A DNA stretch of 16,120 nt from DATBGE01 sp036558125. Its GTDB lineage: Bacteria > Gemmatimonadota > Gemmatimonadetes > Gemmatimonadales > GWC2-71-9. Numbering within the stretch: the first letter of the stretch is position 1; every line of letters starts with the position of its first letter. The notes beneath the pieces were generated by a model. The model worked only from the letters and a program-made list of their open reading frames with translations. It was not told the origin of the DNA and did no database searches. A program made the position numbers and the translations under genes. The stretch is from the NCBI GenBank assembly GCA_036558125.1, contig DATBGE010000074.1, positions 1 through 16,120 of the forward strand, in the 5' to 3' direction. This document shows positions 7,105 to 14,764 of the stretch, piece by piece.

Positions 7105-8442
7105 ATGGCCATGCCACTGACGAGCACCCGACATCGGTCCCGAACCGGTGGTCGTCTGCTGATTGCGCTGGTCGCGGTGGCACTGGTCGGCGCGGTGGCG
7201 TGGATGGCCGTGAGCATCGGGAACCCGTTGCCCGCGACCAGGCTGGTAATGGCGACCGGCCCCGAGGGCAGCGGCTATCGTGAGTTCGGCCTTCGCTACC
7301 AGGAAATTCTCCGGCGCGCCGGCGTCGAACTCGTCCTGGTACCGACATCGGGAGGGGTCGAAAACCTGGCCCGGCTCCGCGACCCGGCATCGGGGGTCGC
7401 CGTTGCGTTCGTCGAGAGCGGGGTGACCAACCGTAAGGACTCGCCCGGCCTGTTCTCGCTCGGGGCCGTGGCCCTCGAGCCGCTCTGGTTGTTTTCGCGG
7501 GGACTGCCCAAGGGCACCCTCGCGAACCGGCTGCGTGGCAAGCGCATCTCGATCGAGCCGGAGGGGAGCGGGACCCGGCTCCTGTCCAGCCGGCTTCTCG
7601 CGCTGAACGGGTTGTCCGATACCAGTGTCACCCTGCTCGGCCTCAAGCCGGATCAAAGCGCCGAAGCGCTGATTCGGGGCGAGATCGACGTCGCGGTGAT
7701 GCTGACCTCCTACCAGTCGCCGGCGGTGCAGCGATTGCTGTCCGCCGATGGCGTCGTGCTGGAGGGATTCGCCCGGGCCGATGCGCTCGTTGCCCGCTTC
7801 CCCAACCTCAGCAAGGTCATTCTCCCCACCGGGGTGGCCGACCTGGCCCGGAACATCCCGCCCGCCGATGTCCAGCTACTCGCGGCGGAGACGAATCTTC
7901 TCACCCGCCGAGACCTCCACCCGGCGCTGCAATACCTCCTGCTCGAGGCGGCGGCCGAAGTCCACGGCGGACCGGACGTCTTCTATCGAGCCGGCCGGTT
8001 CCCCGGCCCGGGAAGCATCGACCTGCCGCTCAGCGACCAGGCCCAGACCTTCTACAAGTCGGGCCGGCCGTTCGTCTATCGCTACCTGCCTTTCTGGATG
8101 GCGGCGCTGACGGAGAAGCTCCTGATCCTGCTGATCCCGCTCTTTGCGGTGGTGTTCCCGCTCGCCAGCATCCTGCCTCGCCTGTTCGCATGGGTAACCG
8201 AACGCCGGATCTTCGCGCTCTATAAGGAACTGAAGCTGGTGGAACGGGAGCTGGAGCTACCGGAAGGGGACGCCGAACTCGACCGCCTCGAGGAGGTGCT
8301 AGCGGATCTGGATCGGCGGGCAAACCATTTCTGGGTTCCCTTCCAGTATGCGCAACGACTCTTCTTCCTGAAGAGCCACGTCGCGCTGGCCAGGGAGCAA
8401 GTCGAGAAGCGCCGGGGTGCCGCCGTCCGTCCGACGACCTAG
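7105..8442 (+). CDS. TAXI-family TRAP solute-binding-like protein, membrane-tethered
   Basis: A 445-residue protein. Residues 18-38 form an uncleaved-looking signal anchor (LLIALVAVALVGAVAWMAVS). The periplasmic body (about 45-320) matches TAXI-type TRAP solute-binding proteins: MATGPEGSGYREFG at 49-62, TSGGVENLARL at 81-91 and EPEGSGTRLLSSRLL at 151-165. TAXI proteins bind small acids for secondary TRAP transporters (family knowledge). Unlike the usual ~320-residue soluble form, this one continues into a second membrane helix (about 332-358, LTEKLLILLIPLFAVVFPLA). A charged, helical C-terminal tail (365-445, e.g. LVERELELPEGDAELDRLEE) is predicted cytosolic. No DctQ/DctM-type permease gene is nearby, so it may act as a sensor or use a distant permease. 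The gene is convergent with the GH13 gene, with 9 bases between stops. Confidence 0.83.
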   Translation: MAMPLTSTRHRSRTGGRLLIALVAVALVGAVAWMAVSIGNPLPATRLVMATGPEGSGYREFGLRYQEILRRAGVELVLVPTSGGVENLARLRDPASGVAVAFVESGVTNRKDSPGLFSLGAVALEPLWLFSRGLPKGTLANRLRGKRISIEPEGSGTRLLSSRLLALNGLSDTSVTLLGLKPDQSAEALIRGEIDVAVMLTSYQSPAVQRLLSADGVVLEGFARADALVARFPNLSKVILPTGVADLARNIPPADVQLLAAETNLLTRRDLHPALQYLLLEAAAEVHGGPDVFYRAGRFPGPGSIDLPLSDQAQTFYKSGRPFVYRYLPFWMAALTEKLLILLIPLFAVVFPLASILPRLFAWVTERRIFALYKELKLVERELELPEGDAELDRLEEVLADLDRRANHFWVPFQYAQRLFFLKSHVALAREQVEKRRGAAVRPTT

Positions 8443-8451
8443 CCGACCTCT

Positions 8452-10023
8452 TCAGACGACGCGGGCCTCGAACAAGTGGCATTGCCACGGGCCGAGGTCG
8501 ACGTACAGGCCGGCGTCCCGCATCTGATCCCCACCGCGCTCGTATTTGTCACCATTCAAAGCATCGGTGAGGCGCCACTCTTTCCCGCGCAATTCATCCC
8601 ACGGCACGTGGACGAGCGCTTGGGCAGCTTGTGGCCCAAAATTGATGACGATCAGGTATCGCTGGTCTTCCCTCGCCCAGCACCAGGCCAGGACATTGAG
8701 GCAGCTCTGGTTGTCGGGCCAGCCGCTCCGTTCGCACAGTCGCCAGTCGCCGTTCCGAAAGGCCTCGCGGTTGGTCGCTTTGAGCAGGCGCTGGTAGAAC
8801 GATGCGAGGTCCTGATCAGGCGGCTCGGCCGGGTGGCGGCCCAGGAAGACGGGCAGCCTCACCTTCATGCCCTCAAACTGTCCCTCGTACAAGAGCTTCG
8901 CTCCCGGAAGGGTGAGGACCGCCACGACGGCCGCACGGCCCTTGCCGTCGGGGAAGGCAACGGCGGCCCTGGGCTCGTCATGGTTTTCGATGAACCGGAC
9001 CATCCTGTCCTGGTAGGAGCCATCGGCCAAGAGATGCTGGTAAACGCTCTCGGCGCCGCCCTTTTCCATCCGGTCGTAGAGTTTCTTGTCGTAGCAGTAG
9101 TCGAAGCCCTGTTGTTGCAGTTCCCACTCCAGGTCCCAGTACGCCTCGGCGATGAACCTGAACTCCCGATGCTTGGCCTTGGTCGCTGCAATCACCGTCG
9201 CCCAGTACTCCGTGGCCGGCCGGGCACCGGCGCGGGCGCCCCAGGTGCGCTCGAAGATTGCGCTCAACGTGAGCATCGACATGTCGCACCGAACGCCGTC
9301 GCACTGCACGGCGATGTCCGAGAGCGTTCTGATCACTGCCTGCCTGAGCCCCGGTGCAAAGGCGTTGAGCTGGACCACATCGGGCCACGCCGGGAAGTAG
9401 GGATCCCGCCCCAGCGCCAGCACCTTGTCACCGACCGCGATGAATGAGCCGGGGTCGCGGCGCAGGTCTTCGTCAGTGCCCTGAACGAAATAATCGGGAT
9501 GCGCGGATACCCAGGGATGGTCCGGGGCGACATGGTTCGGCACGAAATCGAGGATCAGGCGGATGCCCAGGCTGGCGAGAGCCGTGCGAGCCGCGGCCAA
9601 TCCCTTTGGGCCGCCGAGGTGTTTGTCCACGACGTAGCCGCGGATACAGTACGGCGAGCCGACGTTGTCCGCTGGTACGAAATCGGGGAGGGCTCGGTTG
9701 AAGTCCTCGAGCAGCCCCGCGTTTCGCATCGAGATCTCGATGCCGGCTGGGCTCCGCTCCCAGACGCCCATGAGCCAGACCGAATCGAAGCCATGCGCGG
9801 CGATCGCTTCCCACTCCTGCTTCGGAACCGTGGCGAGGTCCACGGGCCTCTGGTATTTCCGGCTCAGCTCATCGAGCCACACCCAGGTGCTGATCTCGTA
9901 GATCACAGGGTAGCGCGGCCATGGGCTCAGATTGGCTTCTCGGGCAGTACGCTGAGGGCGCAGCTGGGTGTCGGCCACGCCCGCGTGCTGCCGTGAAAGA
10001 GTGGTGTCGCGGCGAAGTGTCAT
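8452..10023 (-). CDS. GH13 alpha-amylase-family glycoside hydrolase
   Basis: A 523-residue (beta/alpha)8-barrel enzyme with the four GH13 signatures: DFVPNHV (159-165), GVRCDMSM with nucleophile Asp247, FIAEAYWD with acid/base Glu293, and FIENHDE with Asp349 as transition-state stabiliser. All catalytic residues are present, so it should hydrolyse or transfer alpha-glucosyl bonds; the substrate cannot be read from sequence. A C-terminal beta domain follows (about 440-523, ending GPWQCHLFEARVV). There is no signal peptide, so it is cytoplasmic. The frame is open to a TTG at 10041, but ATG 10023 is chosen for its strong ribosome binding site GAGGAG six bases upstream. It is the second gene of an operon with the GH63-like glucosidase, whose stop lies 10 bases upstream. 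The pair probably handles an intracellular alpha-glucan or small glucoside (inference). Confidence 0.92.
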   Translation of the reverse strand: MTLRRDTTLSRQHAGVADTQLRPQRTAREANLSPWPRYPVIYEISTWVWLDELSRKYQRPVDLATVPKQEWEAIAAHGFDSVWLMGVWERSPAGIEISMRNAGLLEDFNRALPDFVPADNVGSPYCIRGYVVDKHLGGPKGLAAARTALASLGIRLILDFVPNHVAPDHPWVSAHPDYFVQGTDEDLRRDPGSFIAVGDKVLALGRDPYFPAWPDVVQLNAFAPGLRQAVIRTLSDIAVQCDGVRCDMSMLTLSAIFERTWGARAGARPATEYWATVIAATKAKHREFRFIAEAYWDLEWELQQQGFDYCYDKKLYDRMEKGGAESVYQHLLADGSYQDRMVRFIENHDEPRAAVAFPDGKGRAAVVAVLTLPGAKLLYEGQFEGMKVRLPVFLGRHPAEPPDQDLASFYQRLLKATNREAFRNGDWRLCERSGWPDNQSCLNVLAWCWAREDQRYLIVINFGPQAAQALVHVPWDELRGKEWRLTDALNGDKYERGGDQMRDAGLYVDLGPWQCHLFEARVV

Positions 10024-10029
10024 GTCCCT

Positions 10030-10035
10030 CTCCTC
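10030..10035 (-). promoter_or_regulatory. Ribosome binding site of the GH13 gene, overlapping the upstream stop
   Basis: On the minus strand the sequence reads TGAGGAGAGGGACATG. The TGA ends the glucosidase gene and GAGGAG, sharing two bases with it, precedes the ATG by six bases. Ribosomes finishing the first gene are therefore at the start of the second, which decides the start at 10023. Confidence 0.8.
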
Positions 10036-12814
10036 AGGCAACCGGCTGCCCGGACCGCTTCTTGGCTTGTCGCGCTCCCTTTGTCTCCCCGGTTCCGGTG
10101 GGGCTCGCCTTGGCGAATGCGGCCTGCCTCCCCACTCCCAGCACCTGCACGGCGTCCAGGGTCCCGTAGAGCTGGATCAGCTTGGCGACCAACCCGGTCC
10201 ACCCGGTCTGGTGACTGGCGCCAAGGCCGGCGCCATTGTCGGCATGGAAGTACTCGTAGAACAGGATATAGTCGCGCCAGTTGGCGTCGATCTGGAACTT
10301 TTCCGTTCCGCCGTAGACCGGCCGCACGCCCCGCTCATCCCGGGTGAAGATCCGGGTGAGCCGGCTCGAAATCTCCTGGCTCACCTCGAAGAGGTTCATC
10401 AGCTTCCCCGACCCTGTGGGGCATTCGATCTTGAAGGTGTCGCCGTAGTACAGGTAGAAGTTCAGCAGGGCCCGAATGATGAGCGCGTTCACCGGCATCC
10501 AGACCGGGCCCCGCCAGTTGGAGTTGCCTCCGAACATGCCGGTGTTCGACTCGGCCGGCAGATAATCCACCCGGTACTCCTGGCCCTGCACGTTCAGGAC
10601 GTACGGGTGCGCCTGGTGGAACTTGGAGAGCGATCGGATACCGTAGGGGCTCAGGAACTCGTTTTCGTCCAGCATCTTGGTAAGGATCCGGCGGAGCCGC
10701 TCTGGTGTGAGCAGGGCCATGATCCCCCGGTCGGCGACGCCGAAATTGCCGGGGCCTGTGGGGTGGATGGTGTTCTTCAGGTCGGGCATCCGGGACAGGC
10801 GCTGGTTGAGCTGGGCCATTGCCCGCGGGATCTTCGCCCGGGTACTTGCCTCGACGATTGTGGTGGCACAGAGAGGCAGGAGCCCCACCATCGAGCGCAC
10901 CTTGAGTCGAGTGGCGCTGCCGTCAGGAAGCTGGAGCAGGTCGTAGTAGAACCCGTCCTCCTCGTCCCACATGCCGTCGCCACCGGGGCGGTTCATGGCA
11001 GCGGCGATGTAGTAGAAATGCTCCGCGAACTTGACGATCATGTCCTCGAAGGCGGGGTCGTGGAGCGTGATCTCGAAGGCGAGATCCAGCATGTTCTGGG
11101 TGAACAGGGCCATCCAGGCCGTGCCGTCCGCCTGCTCGAGATGGCCGCCGGTGGGCAACGGGGCGCTGCGGTCGAACACGCCGATGTTGTCGAGGCCGAG
11201 GAATCCGCCCTCGAAGAGATTCTTGCCGGAGCGGTCCTTGCGGTTCACCCACCAGGTGTAGTTGAGCACCAGCTTGTTGAATGCCGTCTTGAGGAACTGC
11301 ACGTCGCTCTCGCCACGCTGCGCCTTCTCGGTGAAGTGCAGGAACAGCGTCGCCCAGGCGTGGACCGGTGGGTTCACGTCGCTGAAGTTCCACTCGTAGG
11401 CCGGCATCTGGCCGCTCGGGTGCAGATAGACCGCGCCGAGCATCAGCTCCAGTTGCTGCTTGGCGAAGTCGGGATCCACGATCGAGAGCGGGAGGCAGTG
11501 AAAGGCCAGGTCCCAGGCGGCGTACCAGGGGTACTCCCACTTGTCGGGCATCGAGATGATGTCCTCGTTCAGCATGTGGAACCACTCCGAGTTCCGCGCG
11601 CTGCGATATCCCTTATGGAGCGGGTGGGAGTGGTGCTCCTCGAGCCAGTTGTCGCCATCGAAGAAGAAGAACTGCTTGCTCCACAGCATCCCCGCGAGCG
11701 CCTGCCGCATGACCCGGGCCTCATCGACAGAGACGGAGGGCGGGGTCAACGCACGGTAGAACTCGTCGGCTTCCTGAAGCCGTAGCGCGAAGGTCTTCTC
11801 GAACTCCTGGCCGAACCGTCCTGGAGCCTCGGCCTTGCCCGTCAACCGCAGTCGTACGGTGGCGGACTTCCCGGCGGGGATAGTCGTCCGGTAGTGCGCC
11901 GAGGCCTTGGTGCCCTGCCGGCTGGGATTGACGGCGGACTCCTTGCCATGGATCACGTAGTCGTTGATGCCGTCCTTGACGTACGGGTTGGCATTCAACT
12001 GGCCGGGGAAGAGCCGCTCGTTGTTGGTCTCGTTTTCGGTGAAGAGCAGCGGCACCTCGCCTTCGCAGGTGAGGATGCACTTGCCCAGCAAGGGGTGCGT
12101 CGCCGCGACCGCGCTGCTGCCCGCCGGGGCCGGGATCTTCCGGAGGTTCGGCTTCTCGGGAGAACGGTTGGATTCGGAGATCCACGCCGCCCAGTCATTC
12201 CGGAACCAGAGCGTCGGCAGCAGGTGCAGCTGGGCGTCGTCCGGGCCCCGGTTATGGGCCGTGATCTTCACCAGGATGTCTTCCGGACCGTCCTTGGCGT
12301 ACTCCACGAACACGTCGAAATAGCGGTCCTCGTTGAAGGCCCCGGTGTCGAGCAACTCGTACTCCATCTCGTCCCGAGTCCGATTGCGATTGGTCGTGAT
12401 GAGGTCTTCGTAGGGAAAGGCCGCCTGCGGGTATTTGTAGAGGTACTTCATGTACGAATGGGTCGGCGTGCTGTCGAGGTAGAAGTAGTACTCCTTCACG
12501 TCCTCGCCATGGTTCGCCTCGCTGTTGGTGAGGCCGAACAGCCGCTCCTTGAGGATGGCATCCTTCCCGTTCCAGAGGGCCAGACTGAAGCAGAGCTTCT
12601 GCTTGTCGTCGGAGATGCCGGCGATGCCGTCTTCCCCCCAGCGGTAGGCCCGCGAGCGGGCATGATCGTGGGTGAAGAAATTCCAGGCGTCACCCCCGGG
12701 GCTGTAGTCCTCGCGCACCGTGCCCCACTGGCGCTCGCTCAGGTACGGGCCCCACTTCTTCCAGGTCACGGCCTTCTCACGGGCCTCGGTCAGTCTTTCA
12801 TGTTCGGCGGTCAT
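10034..12814 (-). CDS. GH63 / MGH1-like glucosidase
   Basis: A 926-residue protein of the (alpha/alpha)6-barrel GH63 group (MGH1-like glycoside hydrolases). The N-terminal beta-rich part (1-350) includes WGPYLSERQWGTVREDYS and FFTHDHARSRAYRWGEDG. The barrel (about 360-900) includes KWEYPWYAAWDLAFH, whose Asp435 is the likely catalytic acid, then LHPSGQMPAYEWNFSDVNPP, GGNSNWRGPVWMPVNALI and near the end GLGASHQTGWTGLVA. Family members hydrolyse alpha-glucosides or mannosyl/glucosylglycerate; the substrate here is unknown. There is no signal peptide, so it is cytoplasmic. The C-terminus ends in a basic, Ala/Gly/Lys tail with no domain. ATG 12814 is preferred over a non-ATG extension to 12856 because GAGG precedes it at normal spacing and the extension adds nothing conserved. 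First gene of an operon with the GH13 gene; tandem repeats upstream may regulate it. Confidence 0.9.
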   Translation of the reverse strand: MTAEHERLTEAREKAVTWKKWGPYLSERQWGTVREDYSPGGDAWNFFTHDHARSRAYRWGEDGIAGISDDKQKLCFSLALWNGKDAILKERLFGLTNSEANHGEDVKEYYFYLDSTPTHSYMKYLYKYPQAAFPYEDLITTNRNRTRDEMEYELLDTGAFNEDRYFDVFVEYAKDGPEDILVKITAHNRGPDDAQLHLLPTLWFRNDWAAWISESNRSPEKPNLRKIPAPAGSSAVAATHPLLGKCILTCEGEVPLLFTENETNNERLFPGQLNANPYVKDGINDYVIHGKESAVNPSRQGTKASAHYRTTIPAGKSATVRLRLTGKAEAPGRFGQEFEKTFALRLQEADEFYRALTPPSVSVDEARVMRQALAGMLWSKQFFFFDGDNWLEEHHSHPLHKGYRSARNSEWFHMLNEDIISMPDKWEYPWYAAWDLAFHCLPLSIVDPDFAKQQLELMLGAVYLHPSGQMPAYEWNFSDVNPPVHAWATLFLHFTEKAQRGESDVQFLKTAFNKLVLNYTWWVNRKDRSGKNLFEGGFLGLDNIGVFDRSAPLPTGGHLEQADGTAWMALFTQNMLDLAFEITLHDPAFEDMIVKFAEHFYYIAAAMNRPGGDGMWDEEDGFYYDLLQLPDGSATRLKVRSMVGLLPLCATTIVEASTRAKIPRAMAQLNQRLSRMPDLKNTIHPTGPGNFGVADRGIMALLTPERLRRILTKMLDENEFLSPYGIRSLSKFHQAHPYVLNVQGQEYRVDYLPAESNTGMFGGNSNWRGPVWMPVNALIIRALLNFYLYYGDTFKIECPTGSGKLMNLFEVSQEISSRLTRIFTRDERGVRPVYGGTEKFQIDANWRDYILFYEYFHADNGAGLGASHQTGWTGLVAKLIQLYGTLDAVQVLGVGRQAAFAKASPTGTGETKGARQAKKRSGQPVA

Positions 12815-12879
12815 ATGGAGCCTCACCAGAGATGCCAATGGGGGACGGAACTGCAAACGTCACTGAAGGTTATTCTTTT

Positions 12880-12919
12880 GATGAACGTACGGTTAATCTG
12901 ATGAAAATACGCTTAACCT
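12880..12919. promoter_or_regulatory. Tandem 20-base direct repeat, candidate operator of the glycosidase operon
   Basis: Two adjacent 20-base units, GATGAACGTACGGTTAATCT (12880-12899) and GATGAAAATACGCTTAACCT (12900-12919), match at 16 of 20 positions. The shared core is GATGAA, TACG and TTAA. A degenerate third unit may begin at 12920 (GAGGTGAA). A 20-base period puts both sites on nearly the same face of the helix, as for a dimeric regulator binding side by side. They lie 66-105 bases upstream of the glucosidase ATG, in the promoter zone. The regulator is unknown. Confidence 0.5.
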
Positions 12920-12936
12920 GAGGTGAACTCTGATTA

Positions 12937-12969
12937 CTGCGGCAGCACCTTCGGAGTCTCGCAATGACA
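12937..12969. repeat. Possible end of a dispersed intergenic repeat
   Basis: The stretch ends TTCGGAGTCTCGCAATGACA, which resembles the CTCGCAATGACA end of short repeats scattered between genes in many bacteria (recollection, not searched). No complete palindromic element is visible, so it could be a truncated copy or chance. Confidence 0.25.
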
Positions 12970-12974
12970 GCGCT

Positions 12975-13001
12975 CAATTTCAATTTTCAATTTCCAATCC
13001 C
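12975..13001. repeat. Short degenerate array of about 7-base period (CAATTTN)
   Basis: Units are CAATTT, CAATTTT, CAATTTC and CAATCCC: one of 6 bases and three of 7. The array is strikingly AT-rich for this genome. Its last unit shares AATCCC with the last unit of the array at 1035-1069. It abuts the amidase-start remnant two bases later. Confidence 0.7.
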
Positions 13002-13003
13002 TA

Positions 13004-13084
13004 ACGTCGCCGACTCGATGCGAAGTCCTGACCCAGCTCCCCGCCGTTGCGGGGAGTGACGGCTCGACAGTGATTCATGCCTGA
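13004..13084 (+). pseudogene. Dead copy of the 5' end of the downstream amidase gene
   Basis: Bases 13004-13050 match the first 47 bases of the amidase gene (15103-15149) at 41 positions, including an identical 20-base run (13020-13039). Translated in the same register it reads TSPTRCEVLTQLPAVA against MSPTRREVLTQLAAAA in the amidase. Similarity starts exactly at the start codon, which is ACG here, and the twin arginine has become Arg-Cys, so neither initiation nor Tat export would work. After codon 16 the similarity stops and the frame runs ten more codons to TGA at 13082-13084. It is either a partial duplication or the remnant of a lost paralogue with the same Tat leader. Five of the six differences are transitions. 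Confidence 0.65.
13037..13056. other. Perfect 8-base-pair hairpin at the edge of the amidase remnant
   Basis: CTCCCCGC (13037-13044) pairs perfectly with GCGGGGAG (13049-13056) around the loop CGTT. It straddles the point where similarity to the amidase gene ends. No T-run follows on either strand. It could still end or pause transcription coming from the malic enzyme gene. Confidence 0.6.
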
Positions 13085-13095
13085 CTGCTGGGTGT

Positions 13096-13134
13096 GCTGC
13101 GGCCGGCGTTCGGGATCGTGACAGCGGCCGCAGC
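13096..13134 (-). terminator. Candidate hairpin terminator of the malic enzyme gene
   Basis: GCTGCGGCCG (13096-13105) and CGGCCGCAGC (13125-13134) form a perfect 10-base-pair GC-rich stem with a 19-base loop, beginning 7 bases after the malic enzyme stop codon. There is no U-tract, so it is not a textbook intrinsic terminator; an mRNA-stabilising stem is equally possible. Confidence 0.4.
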
Positions 13135-13141
13135 CCCGACC

Positions 13142-14764
13142 TCACGCGTAGACCGGGTACGCCGCGTCATACATGTGGCGCCGGATCTCACCCCGGACAT
13201 CCGCCGGCCTCGGGGCACGTGCCAGTCCCTCGGCCCAGGCGACCTCGGCCACCGCCTCGGCGATCGCCGCCGAGACCTGGCGGATGTCGCGGAGCCGCGG
13301 AAAGAGGAGGCCGCTGTCGAGCGACGCCTGACTCACGCCCGTGGCGAGCGTCCGGGCCGCGGCATGGAACATCGCATCGGTCACCCGTTTCGCCCGCGCG
13401 ACGATCAGTCCGAGACCCACCCCAGGGAAGATGTACGCGTTGTTGCCCTGGCCCGGTACCAGCCTCCGCTCTCCCAGCCGCACCGGCTCAAACGGGCTGC
13501 CGCTGGCGAATACCGCGCGCCCCTCCGACCATTGATAAGCCTCCAGGGCGGTGCACTCCGACTTGCTGGTCGGATTGGAAAGCGGAAAGATGAGGGGCCG
13601 GGCGTTGATCCGCGCCATCGCCCGGATCACCGGTTCCGTAAAGGTCCGGGGCTGCGCCGACACGCCGACGATGGCGGTGGGCCGGAGCGACTCGACGGCG
13701 GCCAGCAGGTCGGCCGCCGGCGAGTGATCATGGGCGTATGGCAGTTTGTACTCCGCCAGCCCGGTCCGGCTCTGAACTACCAGGCCGTGGGAATCCAAGA
13801 ACCAGCAATGGGTCCGCGCCTCCGCCAGCGGGATTCCCTCACGCACCATCGCGGAGACGATCAGGTCCGCGATCCCCGTCGCCGCCGACCCCGCCCCCAG
13901 AAACAGCACCCGCTGCTCGGTGATCGGCTGCCCGGTGATCCGCGCGGCGGAGAGCAACCCGGCCAGCGTCACCGCGGCCGTACCCTGGATGTCGTCGTTG
14001 AAGCAGCAGACCCGGTCTCGGAAGCGCGCCAACAGGTGGATGGCGTTCTCCGTCGCGAAGTCCTCGAACTGAATCACCGCCTCCGGGAAGACCTCCTGCA
14101 CCGCCATCACGAATTCCTCCACCAGCTCATCATAGGGGGCCCCGCGCACCCGCTCCTGCAGCAATCCCAGATACAGCGGGTCGTTCCGGATCCCGGCCTG
14201 GTTGGTGCCCACATCGATGGTCACCGGAAGGCACCGGGCCGGATGCACGCCAGCACAGGCGGTGTACAGCGACAGCTTTCCGATCGGAATCCCCATGCCG
14301 TTGGCGCCAAGGTCCCCCAGGCCCAGAATCCGCTCACCATCGGTCACGACAATCATGCCGATGTTCCGCTCCGGCCAGTTCTCGAGAATCCGCTTGACCC
14401 GCCCCCGGTCCAGGTCGGTGACGTAGAGCCCGCGAGCCCGACGGAAGATGTGCCCGAACTTGACGCACGCCTCGCCGACCGTCGGGGTGTAGATGATTGG
14501 CATCATCTCCTCGACATGCTCCATCACCGTCCGGTAGAACAGATGTTCGTTCCGGTCCATGAGACTGATGAGGTAGATGTACTGCTCGAGCGCACTCGAT
14601 TTCTGCCGGAAGTTCTCGAGGATTCTGGCCTGCTGCTCTACCTGGGTGCTCACCCGCGGGGGCAGCAGGCCGCGAAGCCCGAGTGCGTCTCGCTCGGCAT
14701 CGGTGAAGCCGGTGCCCTTGTTGCGCTGGGGGTCATGCAGGTAATCGAACGCGGAGAGGGACAT
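13142..14764 (-). CDS. maeA: Malic enzyme, oxaloacetate-decarboxylating (NAD-type, large form)
   Basis: A 540-residue enzyme converting malate to pyruvate and CO2 with reduction of NAD(P), linking the TCA cycle to pyruvate. Visible signatures: IIYTPTVGEAC with Tyr92; VTDGERILGLGDLGANGMGI, then PIGKL with Lys163; FEDF with metal ligands Glu234 and Asp235; CFNDDIQGTAAVT with Asp258; Rossmann motif GAGSAATG (290-297); FPLSNPTSKSECT. The spacings Tyr-Lys 71 and Glu-Asp 24 match those of human mitochondrial ME2 and MaeA-type enzymes (family knowledge), so the site looks intact. Size favours the large NAD-preferring form over the shorter bacterial MaeB type; cofactor choice is not certain. ATG 14764 has a weak AAGGA 11 bases upstream. 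Single gene, divergent from the amidase. Confidence 0.95.
   Translation of the reverse strand: MSLSAFDYLHDPQRNKGTGFTDAERDALGLRGLLPPRVSTQVEQQARILENFRQKSSALEQYIYLISLMDRNEHLFYRTVMEHVEEMMPIIYTPTVGEACVKFGHIFRRARGLYVTDLDRGRVKRILENWPERNIGMIVVTDGERILGLGDLGANGMGIPIGKLSLYTACAGVHPARCLPVTIDVGTNQAGIRNDPLYLGLLQERVRGAPYDELVEEFVMAVQEVFPEAVIQFEDFATENAIHLLARFRDRVCCFNDDIQGTAAVTLAGLLSAARITGQPITEQRVLFLGAGSAATGIADLIVSAMVREGIPLAEARTHCWFLDSHGLVVQSRTGLAEYKLPYAHDHSPAADLLAAVESLRPTAIVGVSAQPRTFTEPVIRAMARINARPLIFPLSNPTSKSECTALEAYQWSEGRAVFASGSPFEPVRLGERRLVPGQGNNAYIFPGVGLGLIVARAKRVTDAMFHAAARTLATGVSQASLDSGLLFPRLRDIRQVSAAIAEAVAEVAWAEGLARAPRPADVRGEIRRHMYDAAYPVYA

Noticed and set aside
9968..11785. 605-residue plus-strand open frame
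   Set aside because: Mostly antisense to the GH63-like glucosidase gene; the product has no recognisable motif.
12815..12856. 14-residue N-terminal extension of the glucosidase
   Set aside because: It begins at a non-ATG codon without a ribosome binding site, whereas ATG 12814 has GAGG at normal spacing.
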